Assembly: GCF_035181385.1 (NCBI RefSeq)
Contig: NZ_JAXCJK010000001.1
Coordinates: 372,001-436,000, forward strand
DNA: 64,000 bases
Direction: 5' to 3'
Origin: Moraxella sp035181385
GTDB lineage: Bacteria > Pseudomonadota > Gammaproteobacteria > Pseudomonadales > Moraxellaceae
Positions 43,945 to 53,346 of this stretch are shown piece by piece. Below the pieces are notes generated by a model. It ran no database searches. It saw only the letters and a program-made list of their open reading frames with translations, and was not told the DNA's origin. The translations under genes were made by a program, and so were the position numbers. Each line of letters begins with the position of its first letter. Positions within the stretch are counted from its first letter, which is position 1.

Positions 43945-44432
43945 CTATTGCTTTTGTGCTGGAATAATTTTTACTTCCAATACATAATTCATGATACTAG
44001 GCTTACGCTCAAAACTGTCATATTCTAACCGAATGACATGACGACCATTTGCTACCACCAAATAATCACCATTGGCGAAATCATGATAATAAGGAATGTC
44101 CAAAAAGGGTTTCATGCGAGTATCTGATACCGACACACCAACCACTTCGCCCACATTTGGGTAGATGAAGTAATCGCAAGTATTACCCAAAATCTGCTCT
44201 TGGCGAGATACGATTGTCCTATCAATGCGTTTTTGTACCAACTTTGGACATTCATCTTGCACATTGATGGGGCCTTGTGTCAAACTTTCACGCCTAACTA
44301 GCTCATCTACAATCATCATAGACTTACCCGCCCTTTCTACCCCCCCTGCCCTGGTGATACAGTGTCGTCGCAACCAGTAATCACTGTAAAAAGCCCAAAG
44401 AATCCCACCCATTTTGAGCGACACGCCATCAT
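43945..44432 (-). pseudogene. Lipoprotein gene split by a frame change at a G7 tract (possibly phase-variable)
   Basis: ATG at 44432 (AAAAGG 10 bases upstream, 3 bp after the previous stop) encodes a lipoprotein signal, KWVGFFGLFTVITGC, then stops at TAG directly after seven G (44346-44340). One more G would join it to the 131 residues that follow in the other frame (from VERAGKSMMIVDEL, ending ...KIIPAQKQ), giving a 162-residue lipoprotein. That frame is open from 44466 to 43945 but begins with a GTG inside the upstream gene and codes for no sensible N-terminus. Either the gene is switched OFF by slippage or it carries a fixed or sequencing frameshift. The function of the domain is unknown. 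Confidence 0.6.
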
Positions 44433-44435
44433 ATG

Positions 44436-44816
44436 TCAAATACCTTTTAAAAAGTCGCTCACACACACATTTAAAGACCTAGATGCCACCGTATCAATAA
44501 CTTGCATGCGTGCCTGCGAATCAATCGCTGCGTGTCCAAGCTCAGTTAGTGTAACGCTCTTTGAGGCTTGTTTAGAAACACAATCGCAGATTTTATTTTC
44601 CAAGCTCGCTTTTTGGCCTTTGCTCATCAGCATTGATGCAGTTTGATAAATATGGTTAGCATTCAATTCGTTATGACACCGCTTATCCACCACCGCTTTA
44701 ACGATATTCATGCTAATAGTATTTGATGGACTGTGTACTGTTTGCGGACCAGTGGTGGTACAGCCCAATAAGGCAATTGTAAATAACCATGCAATTACCC
44801 AGCATTTTTCTTTCAT
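44436..44816 (-). CDS. Hypothetical lipoprotein
   Basis: 126 residues. The signal CWVIAWLFTIALLGC carries a lipobox LLGC (Cys about 19), so the product is membrane-anchored. The mature part has six Cys (among them KRCH, KICDC, NVCVS), suggesting disulfides, and no recognised family. It stands 3 bp before the split lipoprotein gene and is probably in the same operon. The upstream neighbour is ybaK. Confidence 0.7.
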   Translation of the reverse strand: MKEKCWVIAWLFTIALLGCTTTGPQTVHSPSNTISMNIVKAVVDKRCHNELNANHIYQTASMLMSKGQKASLENKICDCVSKQASKSVTLTELGHAAIDSQARMQVIDTVASRSLNVCVSDFLKGI

Positions 44817-44864
44817 AATAATCCTAACATAATAATCCTAAATTGCATTAAAACCATGCTTAAA

Positions 44865-45332
44865 TCAAACATCAATGATATCATCAAATGCGGCATTCAA
44901 AACATTCGCCAAGTCAATTGGGTTGATGCCAACATCTAATCCTCGCCTAGCACCGCTGACATACATTTTAACCAAACTTTTGGCTGTGCCATCTATCACG
45001 GTTGGTAGTTTTTTCTTCTGTCCGATTGGACTAATACCGCCCACCACATAGCCTGTGATGCGTTCAGCACTTGACACATCTGCCATTCTTAATTTTTTGG
45101 CACCCACCGCTTTGGCAAATTTGCCCAAATTAAGCTGATACGCCACAGGTAACACCGCCACAAAGTAGCTTTTACCATCGGTGGCAAGCAAAGTTTTAAA
45201 CACTTCTTGGTTGGTTAGACCCAATTTTTCTACCGCTTCATCGCCAAAATTGCTACAACTTGGGTCATGGTCATATTCGTGGATACTAAATGGTATTTTT
45301 TGCTTTTTTAATAAAGTAATCGCAGGAGTCAT
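44865..45332 (-). CDS. ybaK: Cys-tRNA(Pro)/Cys-tRNA(Cys) deacylase
   Basis: 155 residues, the YbaK/ProX-like fold that edits tRNA-Pro charged with Cys. Family motifs are the start MTPAITLLKKQKIPFSIHEYDHDPS, the KTLLATDGKSYFVAVLP strand and the catalytic-site loop VGGISPIGQKKKLPTVID. ATG codons at 45338 and 45332 and a GTG at 45341 compete; the one at 45332 matches the usual N-terminus. AroC follows on the same strand upstream. Confidence 0.93.
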   Translation of the reverse strand: MTPAITLLKKQKIPFSIHEYDHDPSCSNFGDEAVEKLGLTNQEVFKTLLATDGKSYFVAVLPVAYQLNLGKFAKAVGAKKLRMADVSSAERITGYVVGGISPIGQKKKLPTVIDGTAKSLVKMYVSGARRGLDVGINPIDLANVLNAAFDDIIDV

Positions 45333-45419
45333 TATCATCACTCACTTTTTTAATTCATACATTTTTTGCATAGCATCATAAAAATCCACAACCAATGAGT
45401 CAAAAAACCACGCAAAAAG

Positions 45420-46508
45420 CTACTCAATTGGCATAATGGGCATGACCACATCGCCATTTTGACCACGATGACGCAGATAATGATCCAGTAAGACAATCGC
45501 CAGCATACTCTCAGCAATTGGCACAGCTCGCACACCCACACACGGATCGTGTCGCCCAAGGGTTCTGACATCGGTTGGGTTACCCTGAATGTCAATGGTT
45601 TTACCAGCTGTGGTGATGCTTGCTGTTGGTTTTAGGGCAATGGCAACTTTAATCGTCTGCCCGCTACTAATCCCACCTAAAATTCCGCCTGCATGATTGG
45701 CGTTAAAACCATCAGGAGTCAGCTCATCTCGGGCTTCGTGTCCGAATTGCTCAGCAACAGCAAAGCCATCACCAATTTCCACGCCCTTAACCGCATTAAT
45801 GCTCATCATCGCATGGGCAATGTCTGCATCCAGACGGTCAAAAATAGGCTCACCCAAGCCCACAGGAACATTTTGGGCATAAATTTCCAGCCTTGCCCCA
45901 CAGCTTGTGCCATTTTCACGCAATGATGTTACCAATTTTTCAAAGCGTGGTACCACTGTCTCATCACCACAAAAAAACGGATTGGTCTCTACAAGATTCC
46001 AATCTAGCTTGCTTGCTTTTTCGTTGCCAATTTGGGTAACGCAGCCTCTAATGACAATACCAAGCCGTTCTTTTAAGTATTTTTTGGCAATTGCCCCTGC
46101 CGCCACACGCATGGCCGTCTCTCGTGCAGAAGAACGACCGCCACCACGATAATCTCTAAAACCGTATTTCATCGTATAGGTATAATCGGCATGGTTGGGG
46201 CGAAAAGTCTTGGCGATATTACCATAATCTTTGGACTTTTGGTCTGTATTGCGAATGAGCAACCCAATTGGCGTGCCTGTCGTCCGCCCTTCAAAAACAC
46301 CTGAAATGATTTCTACTTGATCATCTTCTTTTCGCTGAGTGGCAAATTTGGAAGTACCAGGTTTTCTGCGGTCAAGCTCAATTTGCAAATCCTCTTCTGT
46401 GAGTGGCAAATTAGGTGGAATGCCGTCCACAATTGCCATCAAACCCACACCGTGCGACTCACCACAAGTGGTTACACTAAATAACTTGCCAATAGTATTG
46501 CCTGACAT
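45420..46508 (-). CDS. aroC: Chorismate synthase
   Basis: 362 residues, the normal length. It turns 5-enolpyruvylshikimate 3-phosphate into chorismate with reduced FMN, the last step of the shikimate path. The signature GESHGVGLMAIVDGIPP is at the N-terminus, RGGGRSSARETAMRVAAG is near 130, and the GVSGG-type loop GILGGISSGQ is near 265. prmB lies upstream on the same strand with a 184-bp spacer. Confidence 0.97.
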   Translation of the reverse strand: MSGNTIGKLFSVTTCGESHGVGLMAIVDGIPPNLPLTEEDLQIELDRRKPGTSKFATQRKEDDQVEIISGVFEGRTTGTPIGLLIRNTDQKSKDYGNIAKTFRPNHADYTYTMKYGFRDYRGGGRSSARETAMRVAAGAIAKKYLKERLGIVIRGCVTQIGNEKASKLDWNLVETNPFFCGDETVVPRFEKLVTSLRENGTSCGARLEIYAQNVPVGLGEPIFDRLDADIAHAMMSINAVKGVEIGDGFAVAEQFGHEARDELTPDGFNANHAGGILGGISSGQTIKVAIALKPTASITTAGKTIDIQGNPTDVRTLGRHDPCVGVRAVPIAESMLAIVLLDHYLRHRGQNGDVVMPIMPIE

Positions 46509-46692
46509 TTTTTATTCCTTATTTAACAAAAGCCAGAAGAACCAGAAGAAAAGATGGTCAGTCGCCTTTCTTCAATTATTATTTTCAATCGTTCTTGACT
46601 TTGCGTTTGATAAAAACCAACCCACAAACGCAAATCTACCTCAATAAAGCAAGTAAACATATCGTATTTTGCAATATATTTTTCAATGAGGG

Positions 46693-47814
46693 TTATCTTG
46701 CATACTGCTCAAACAGCTCTCTGTATTCCACCAGCTCTTCTCTTGTGATGGCAAAAATACCATGACCACCCTTTTCAAATTTCAGCCAATTAAATTGAAT
46801 GCTTGGATAAGCCTGTCTTAAATGCCATTCACTATTACCCACTTCACACACAAGCAGGCCATCACGAGTCAAATAATCAGGTGCATGGTACAAAATTTTA
46901 TGCACCAACATCAACCCATCTTGTCCAGCAGCAAGTGCAAGCTCGGGCTCATGCAAAAACTCTGGTGGCAAATCTGCCATATCTTCGCTGTCTACATAAG
47001 GTGGGTTGGTAACAATCAGTTCATACTGATTTTCCATAGGCAATCTTTCAAATAAATCACTTTCTAGCAAATTGACTTGATGTTCAAGCTCATGGTATTC
47101 CACATTTGTCCAAGCCACTTCCAAGGCATCTTTTGAAATATCGGTTGCATCTACATTGGCATCAGGCAAAGCTTTAGCCAATGCAATAGCAATACAACCA
47201 GAACCAGTACAAAGATCCAGCACTCGCTCAGGCTGGGCAAGCTCCCTGCCTTCAAGCCCATGCTCAAAAAAACTTGCTTTATTGGCATCATCAACATCAA
47301 AATATGGGAAAAACCGCTTGTTAATCAGCTCAGCAATTGGCGAACGGGGAATAAGTACACGCTCATCCACATAAAAAGGCAGGTGGCAAAAATAAGCCAA
47401 ATTAATCAGATAACTTAACGGCTTACGCTGTACAATGCGATTGCCAAGCAAATCAAGCACAGCCATCTTTTCTGTATCAGTCAAACGACAATCTAAAATT
47501 TCAGGATCGGCCGACCAATCCAAATTTAGCGTATGTAGAACAATTGCAGAACTTTCAGCAAACTCATCAGTCGTGCCTTGTGCCACCACCACATCATATT
47601 CACGCAATTTACTCACACAAAAACGGATAAAATCACGAATCGTACGCAAATTTGCCTTAGCTTCATCAAGCTGTGCATACAGCTCATTAATTTGGGCGGG
47701 ACTCAATCTCCCATCATCGCACGCGCCAAAATCAACAAAATCTTGCTCGTTAAAAATTTGATCATCATTTAAGTTCATATTAACATCATAATTAAGATTG
47801 GGTGCATCAGACAT
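46693..47814 (-). CDS. prmB: Protein-(glutamine-N5) methyltransferase, ribosomal protein L3-specific
   Basis: 373 residues, longer than the usual 300-310. It methylates a glutamine on ribosomal protein L3 (uL3). The SAM-binding motif VLDLCTGSGCIAIALAKALP and the catalytic VTNPPYVDSEDM are present. The first 60 residues are very acidic (NDDQIFNEQDFVDFGACDDG) and have no counterpart in standard members. The gene may start later, but the following helix continues the conserved part, so the extension looks real. Confidence 0.9.
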   Translation of the reverse strand: MSDAPNLNYDVNMNLNDDQIFNEQDFVDFGACDDGRLSPAQINELYAQLDEAKANLRTIRDFIRFCVSKLREYDVVVAQGTTDEFAESSAIVLHTLNLDWSADPEILDCRLTDTEKMAVLDLLGNRIVQRKPLSYLINLAYFCHLPFYVDERVLIPRSPIAELINKRFFPYFDVDDANKASFFEHGLEGRELAQPERVLDLCTGSGCIAIALAKALPDANVDATDISKDALEVAWTNVEYHELEHQVNLLESDLFERLPMENQYELIVTNPPYVDSEDMADLPPEFLHEPELALAAGQDGLMLVHKILYHAPDYLTRDGLLVCEVGNSEWHLRQAYPSIQFNWLKFEKGGHGIFAITREELVEYRELFEQYAR

Positions 47815-48043
47815 GATTGGCTCTATACAATAAAAATTAAAATAAAGTTCTCATTATAAATAAAATTGTATTTTTTTTAAACTTATTTTATGTAGTTTGG
47901 GGTGTTTTTATCTCTTAACATGAAATTTTGTTGAAAAAATAGTTTTTTTTGATAAAAAATTGTTACAATAAGCCAAATATTTATCCAATATATCTTTATC
48001 ATTTCACAGTTTCACACATTCATCAAAGTCAAAGAGAAAAATC

Positions 48044-49189
48044 ATGAGCGACAAATTGCCCTTTTGCTTACCCACCAACATCACCCCAGAAGTTTTTTTG
48101 GCTGAATATTGGCAAAAAAAACCACTACTGATCAAAAATGGCCTACCTGCCTTGGTAGGTATGTTTGAACCAACAGATGTGCTAGATTTGGCAATTGAAG
48201 ATGGCGTTTGTGCTCGCTTAATCACCCAAAAAGACGATAATCCACAACAATGGACACTCAAAAACTCACCTTTGACCCAAAGCGATTTACAAAAAACACC
48301 ACGCCTGTGGACGGTGCTGGTACAAAATTTAGAACAGTGGTCGCCTGAGCTGGGCGAACTGTGGCAAGCTTTTGATTTTATCCCCAAGTGGCAACAAGAT
48401 GATATCATGGTCTCAGTCGCCCAAGCTGGCGGTTCAGTAGGCGAGCATTATGATGAATACGATGTCTTTTTAGCACAAGGCTATGGCAAACGCCGCTGGA
48501 TACTTGGCAAAATGTGTACACCTGACACGCCATTTGTCAAAGACCAACCCATTCGTCTGCTAGATGACATGGGCGAGATTATTTTTGATGAGGTATTGGA
48601 GGCTGGCGATGTATTGTATGTACCGCCACGCCTATCTCATCATGGGGTAGCAATTGATGACTGCCTGACTTTTTCATTTGGTTTTCGTCGCCCCAATATG
48701 GTACAAATCCTAGACGAAGTGGCAGATGTGGCCACAGGCGAACACTCCCTATTTTCACCTCTTGTGTTGCCACAAGCCCTACAAAACAATCCTTATGAGC
48801 TATCAGCCAATAGTATTGATGCAATCAAAAGCGAACTCATCAATGTATTAAATTCAGACAAAGGCACAGCCATCTTAACCCAAGCTCTTAGCGAACTTGT
48901 CAGCAAACGCCAATACGACCTCATTGCCTTTGATGACGAATCAACACCAGATGAACTTGCTCAACGCCTACAAAATGGCGAATATCTCATCATAAACCCT
49001 GCTTGCCGTTTTGTGTTACAAGATAATGAATGGTACATCAACGGAGAGAATGTCTGCTTAAATGATCATGAATTGTCACTCATCAACAGACTGACCAATC
49101 ATGAAGCAATCGTCTTTGATGATTTGAATGGTAATCTACTGACAAGTGTGACCAATTGGCTAAATGACAATTGGCTGATTTTGCTTTAA
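48044..49189 (+). CDS. roxA: 50S ribosomal protein uL16 3-hydroxylase (RoxA/YcfD)
   Basis: 381 residues of the JmjC-cupin family. It hydroxylates an arginine of ribosomal protein uL16 using 2-oxoglutarate and Fe(II). The cupin metal site is seen in GGSVGEHYDEYDVFL (His, Asp) and VLYVPPRLSHHGVAI (His). The C-terminal winged-helix-like domain follows from about 270. The 230-bp spacer to prmB (47815-48043) is AT-rich and holds the divergent promoters. Confidence 0.92.
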   Translation: MSDKLPFCLPTNITPEVFLAEYWQKKPLLIKNGLPALVGMFEPTDVLDLAIEDGVCARLITQKDDNPQQWTLKNSPLTQSDLQKTPRLWTVLVQNLEQWSPELGELWQAFDFIPKWQQDDIMVSVAQAGGSVGEHYDEYDVFLAQGYGKRRWILGKMCTPDTPFVKDQPIRLLDDMGEIIFDEVLEAGDVLYVPPRLSHHGVAIDDCLTFSFGFRRPNMVQILDEVADVATGEHSLFSPLVLPQALQNNPYELSANSIDAIKSELINVLNSDKGTAILTQALSELVSKRQYDLIAFDDESTPDELAQRLQNGEYLIINPACRFVLQDNEWYINGENVCLNDHELSLINRLTNHEAIVFDDLNGNLLTSVTNWLNDNWLILL

Positions 49190-49207
49190 GCACACCAAGA
49201 TAAAACA

Positions 49208-49239
49208 AAAAAAATGAGCTACATAAAGCTCATTTTTTT
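49208..49239. terminator. Bidirectional terminator between roxA and the AEC permease
   Basis: A perfect 13-bp stem AAAAAAATGAGCT / AGCTCATTTTTTT with a 6-nt loop, between two converging genes. Confidence 0.92.
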
Positions 49240-50191
49240 ACACCCACCCCAAAATCCGCAAAATCGCCATACCGACTGCCATACCAATCATGCTAAAAAC
49301 GGTAGTAAATGCCAAAATATTGGCAGCCAAAATCGCATTACTACCCATTGCTTTTACCATTACATAGCTTGCCGCTGCCGCAGGGCTTGCCACCATCATA
49401 AATAGCACGCCAAACTGCACCGCAGACAAGCCAAACCCCACACCCATTATAACCGCCACAATCGGTGCAACCACAATTCGCCCAATACTCGCCTGCATAG
49501 ACACGCCAGTCAAGGCAAACATTGATTTGGCGTTAATACTCGCCCCTGCACAAATCAGCGCCAAGGGCAAGGCGATATTGGCAAACAGTCTGCCTGTTTT
49601 AAGCACAAAATCAGCTGGCATTGGCAAATTAACCGCCTTATATAAAAAAGCTGATACCAAGGCAATAATCAAAGGATTTTTGATGATTTTGGGTAGCATA
49701 TTCAAAGACTTTTGCCAAAAGCCCTGCCCTGTATCGGTGCGACTTAGGGTAATCACCGCCAAAATATTATACAAAATGGTAATCAGCCCCATATACACCG
49801 CCCCCACCGATAGACCCGCCTCGCCATAGGCATTGGTTACGGTCGCAAGACTGATAATCGCCATATTGGAGCGAAACACCCCTTGCACGAATACGCCTTT
49901 ATCACAAATATCCTGCACAAAAAATTTGGCATAAATCTCTGCCAAAAAATACAGCAAAAAAGTTGTACAAACCCCCGCAAGCAATAAATCAAGCTGGGCA
50001 TAAAAATGAATATCGCTGTTTAATACACTCAAAAACAACAAACACGGCAAGGCAACTTTAAAAACAATATCAGATGCTGTCGCCACAAAACCTGCATCAA
50101 TCACGCCCTTTTGTTTTAATAAAAAACCACTTGCCATCAAGATTAAATTGGGGGCGGTAATATTAAAGGCAAAAATAATGGCAGATAGCAT
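49238..50191 (-). CDS. AEC-family transporter
   Basis: 317 residues with about ten hydrophobic helices, the auxin efflux carrier (AEC) fold found in bacterial malonate or malate permeases. Typical are the N-terminal FNITAPNLILMASGFLLKQKGVID and the central ALPLALICAGASINAKSMFALTG segment. Its stop overlaps the last base of the terminator. Substrate unknown. The 132-bp upstream spacer to mnmG (50192-50323) is AT-rich. Confidence 0.87.
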   Translation of the reverse strand: MLSAIIFAFNITAPNLILMASGFLLKQKGVIDAGFVATASDIVFKVALPCLLFLSVLNSDIHFYAQLDLLLAGVCTTFLLYFLAEIYAKFFVQDICDKGVFVQGVFRSNMAIISLATVTNAYGEAGLSVGAVYMGLITILYNILAVITLSRTDTGQGFWQKSLNMLPKIIKNPLIIALVSAFLYKAVNLPMPADFVLKTGRLFANIALPLALICAGASINAKSMFALTGVSMQASIGRIVVAPIVAVIMGVGFGLSAVQFGVLFMMVASPAAAASYVMVKAMGSNAILAANILAFTTVFSMIGMAVGMAILRILGWV

Positions 50192-50323
50192 TTTGGACTC
50201 GTTTTTATATTTAACAAGTGTTTACTTTTTTCTTAGGCTATTTTTGATAATTTTAAACCTTATCAACCTATATTTTAACTATCAAGCCATTAAATAATTA
50301 AAAAGTTGTATCAGTTATATTTT

Positions 50324-52207
50324 TTACAAATCTAATGACTGCTTTTTCATCTTCTTAACCGTCATCGCCAGCAAACTTATCGCCGCAGGGGTAACCCCAC
50401 TTATCCTGCCTGCCTGCCCAAGTGTCGCAGGGCGAATGTGGGAGAGTTTTTGTACAATTTCATTGGACAGTCCAGACACCGCTGTATAATCAAAATCAAC
50501 AGGCAAGGCGGTATTTTCAAGGCGTTTCATTTGCTCAATTTCATCGTTTTGGCGGTCAATGTAGCCTGCATATTTAACGCCAATTTCAATTTGTTCGCCC
50601 ACTTCTTCACTTACCGCAGAATCGCTAATTTTGGCAATGTCAAAAAAAGTGATATTGGGGCGTTTTAATAAATCCAGCAGATTATTTTCTTTACTTAGTA
50701 GCTCATCAGGATTATTTGCCATAAAGGCTTTGCCAAGCTCGTTGGTAGGCGTTGCCCAAAGTGCTTTGAGTCGTGCGGTTTCTGTCTCAATCGCCTCTTG
50801 TTTTTGATTAAACTTCGCCCAACGCACATCATCTACCAAGCCAAGCTCTCGTCCAATGGCAGTCAAACGCTGGTCGGCATTGTCTTCACGCAAAAGCAGG
50901 CGATGCTCGGCACGACTGGTAAACATCCGATACGGCTCTTTGGTGCCGTGGGTAATCAAATCGTCCACCAGCACCCCCAAATACGCCTCGTGGCGTTTGG
51001 GCGTCCACGCCTCTTTATTTTGCACCAACAGTGCGGCGTTCGCCCCTGCCAGTAGCCCCTGTGCCGCCGCCTCTTCATAGCCTGTGGTGCCGTTGATTTG
51101 CCCTGCAAAATACAGATGGTCAATGGCTTTGGTTTCAAGCGTGGGCTTTAAGGCTTGGGGGTCAAAATAATCGTACTCAATGGCATAGCCTGCACGGATA
51201 ATGTGGGCGTTTTCAAGCCCTTTCATAGAATGCACCAAATCCAGCTGTACATCAAAGGGCAAACTGGTGGAAATGCCATTGGGATACAGCTCGTGCGTGG
51301 TCAGACCCTCAGGCTCAATAAAAATCTGATGGCTGTCTTTGTCGGCAAAACGATGAATTTTATCCTCAATGCTTGGGCAGTATCTAGGGCCTACGCCCTC
51401 AATCACCCCAGAATACATCGGCGAGCGGTCAAGGCTTGCTCGGATAATGTCGTGGGTGCGTGCGTTGGTGTGGGTAATGTAGCAGTTGATTTGGCGTGGG
51501 TGCATAGACGCATCGCCCATATAGCTCATCACAGGCAAGGGCGTATCGCCTGCTTGCACAGTCATTTTGCCAAAATCCACCGTGCGTGCATCAAGGCGTG
51601 GCGGTGTGCCTGTTTTGAGTCGTCCCACAGGCAAATTAAGCTCCCGCAAACGGTGGGCCAAGCGAATGCTGGGCGGGTCGCCTGCACGCCCCCCTTGATA
51701 ATTATCAAGCCCAATGTGAATCACCCCACCCAAAAAAGTGCCAGAAGTCAGCACCACCGCCGTGCAATTAAAGCGAATGCCAGACTGGGTAACCACCGCC
51801 ACCGCACGCCCATTTTCTACGACGATGTCGTCAGCAGACTGGGCAAAAATATCCAAATTGTCTTGATTTTCAAGGGCTTGGCGGATATAGGCTTTGTATA
51901 ATAAGCGGTCGGCTTGCGCTCGTGTGGCTCGCACCGCCGCCCCTTTTCGGCTGTTTAATACCCGAAATTGAATGCCTGCGTGGTCGGTCGCCAGTGCCAT
52001 CGCCCCGCCCAATGCGTCCACTTCACGCACCAAATGCGATTTGCCAATCCCACCAATGGCAGGGTTACAGCTCATCGCCCCCAGCGTCTCAATGTTGTGG
52101 GTCAATAACAGCGTGGCAACGCCCATTCGTGCCGATGCCAATGCCGCCTCCGTGCCTGCGTGTCCGCCACCGATGACGATAACGCCGTAGTGTTTTGGGT
52201 AGTTCAT
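50324..52207 (-). CDS. mnmG: tRNA uridine-5-carboxymethylaminomethyl synthesis enzyme MnmG
   Basis: 627 residues. With MnmE it builds the cmnm5 group on wobble uridine 34. The FAD-binding start VIVIGGGHAGTEAALASARMG, GAMSCNPAIGGIGKSHLVREVDALGG and PRYCPSIEDKIHRF are textbook signatures. MnmA, acting on the same base, is encoded at 55208. Sits upstream of a terminator-separated small gene. Confidence 0.97.
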   Translation of the reverse strand: MNYPKHYGVIVIGGGHAGTEAALASARMGVATLLLTHNIETLGAMSCNPAIGGIGKSHLVREVDALGGAMALATDHAGIQFRVLNSRKGAAVRATRAQADRLLYKAYIRQALENQDNLDIFAQSADDIVVENGRAVAVVTQSGIRFNCTAVVLTSGTFLGGVIHIGLDNYQGGRAGDPPSIRLAHRLRELNLPVGRLKTGTPPRLDARTVDFGKMTVQAGDTPLPVMSYMGDASMHPRQINCYITHTNARTHDIIRASLDRSPMYSGVIEGVGPRYCPSIEDKIHRFADKDSHQIFIEPEGLTTHELYPNGISTSLPFDVQLDLVHSMKGLENAHIIRAGYAIEYDYFDPQALKPTLETKAIDHLYFAGQINGTTGYEEAAAQGLLAGANAALLVQNKEAWTPKRHEAYLGVLVDDLITHGTKEPYRMFTSRAEHRLLLREDNADQRLTAIGRELGLVDDVRWAKFNQKQEAIETETARLKALWATPTNELGKAFMANNPDELLSKENNLLDLLKRPNITFFDIAKISDSAVSEEVGEQIEIGVKYAGYIDRQNDEIEQMKRLENTALPVDFDYTAVSGLSNEIVQKLSHIRPATLGQAGRISGVTPAAISLLAMTVKKMKKQSLDL

Positions 52208-52285
52208 TGTTTGCCCTATTTTTTTAATTTAACTTAGCTTCAATTTAACCGCTTATTATAACAGTTTTTGGTGAATAAAAAAATC

Positions 52286-52309
52286 AAAACCGCCATTTGG
52301 ACGGTTTTT
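52286..52309. terminator. Terminator downstream of the hypothetical gene
   Basis: AAAACCG / CGGTTTT with an inner CC/GG pair and one bulged A, plus T-rich flanks on the minus strand, between the 114-residue gene and mnmG. It is about 150 bp past that gene's stop. Confidence 0.65.
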
Positions 52310-52458
52310 GACGGATAGGTTTAAAATCAATAACATCAAACTGCGTTTAAAATATAAAACATTTACAGTACACCTGATAAAAAAATAATACGCTTGATAA
52401 CAATAGTTTAAAGTCATTTATTATCAAAAGCCTATTATTTAGGTGCTTATTATGGCAT

Positions 52459-52803
52459 TTAAATCAACCCCAACGCCTTTAAATTGTCTATGGTACTTTG
52501 GGGCAAATTTTTATACATGGCTTGTTTGTCCTTGTCATCGCCAAATTTTAAAATCATTTCAATCAATGGCAAACCCTCAAAAGGCAAGTTATCCAATTTT
52601 TTTAAAAATTTTAATAAATACAGACCTGCGATGATGTCCTTATCCGCCAGCGTACGATGATTGACCATACGCCACGCCAATTCCCCTGCCCCACCCACAG
52701 TCACAATTTGATGAATGGCTTGCAAGGCGGTATTAGGATTTTCGCACAATTTGACAATGCTGTCAGAGTGCTGTTTTATTTTGGTTAATTGTTCATTATT
52801 CAT
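52459..52803 (-). CDS. Hypothetical protein
   Basis: 114 residues, helical and soluble, with no signal peptide or membrane segment. The stretch HQIVTVGGAGELAWRMVNHRTLADKDIIAGLYLLK is the most structured part, and it ends with a Leu/Lys-rich helix. No family recognised. It has its own promoter region (52804-52949, with a terminator of the grxD operon) and a terminator, so it is probably monocistronic. Confidence 0.6.
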   Translation of the reverse strand: MNNEQLTKIKQHSDSIVKLCENPNTALQAIHQIVTVGGAGELAWRMVNHRTLADKDIIAGLYLLKFLKKLDNLPFEGLPLIEMILKFGDDKDKQAMYKNLPQSTIDNLKALGLI

Positions 52804-52842
52804 AGATTTATTATTTAGATTTTATCCACGCATTACAAACAT

Positions 52843-52884
52843 AAAACGGCTGTATCAAATAAAATTTAATACCTAGCCGTTTTT
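52843..52884 (-). terminator. Terminator after grxD
   Basis: AAAACGGCT (52843-52851) pairs with AGCCGTTTT (52875-52883), with a further GTAT/ATAC pair inside and a T run on the minus strand, 66 bp past the grxD stop. Confidence 0.65.
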
Positions 52885-52949
52885 GCTTATCGCTTTTATG
52901 CTTACTGTTTTTAATAGTCAAATCTAAGACAGATTTTAAAAAAACCGTT

Positions 52950-53279
52950 TTAAATCTCTGGGCTATGTTCTTCAATCAAGGGTTTTAATTCGCCTGATTG
53001 ATACATTTCAAGCATAATATCACTACCGCCAATCAGCTCGCCACCCACCCATAGTTGGGGAAAGGTTGGCCAGTTGGCGATTTGTGGTAGCGTGGCACGA
53101 ATGTCAGGATTTTCAAGGATATTAACAAAGGCAAAAGGTCGCCCAATTTGGCTTAAAATCTCCACCGCACGAGACGAAAATCCGCACTGGGGGAACTGGG
53201 GCGTGCCTTTCATATACAAAAGGACGCTATTGTCTTTGATTTGGCTTTCAATCAAGGCTTTGATGTCGGTGTCGCTCAT
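52950..53279 (-). CDS. grxD: Monothiol glutaredoxin
   Basis: About 109 residues from the ATG with GGAGAA 6 bases upstream. The CGFS active site of the monothiol class is present (FPQCGFSSRAVEIL, Cys near 32), as is the glutathione-binding TFPQLWVGGELIGGSDI loop. The family carries and delivers [2Fe-2S] clusters together with BolA. An in-frame ATG at 53366 would add 29 residues of non-conserved sequence and lacks a ribosome-binding site. The two upstream genes end close by, so an ispF-hydrolase-grxD operon is likely. Confidence 0.94.
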   Translation of the reverse strand: MSDTDIKALIESQIKDNSVLLYMKGTPQFPQCGFSSRAVEILSQIGRPFAFVNILENPDIRATLPQIANWPTFPQLWVGGELIGGSDIMLEMYQSGELKPLIEEHSPEI

Positions 53280-53346
53280 AACTTTCTCCAAAAAAATTTG
53301 TGTGTTTATGGGGGTTTTTGTGATTTTTGCAAGCGGTTTTTGCAAA

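Noticed and set aside
43945..44466. A 173-residue protein beginning at GTG 44466
   Set aside because: The start lies within the preceding lipoprotein gene and has no sensible N-terminus, while the ATG at 44432 in another frame gives a proper lipoprotein signal up to the G7 tract.
51155..51901. A 248-residue frame on the strand opposite mnmG
   Set aside because: mnmG is clearly the coding frame with family motifs throughout; the opposite frame is a shadow without any recognisable domain or start signal.
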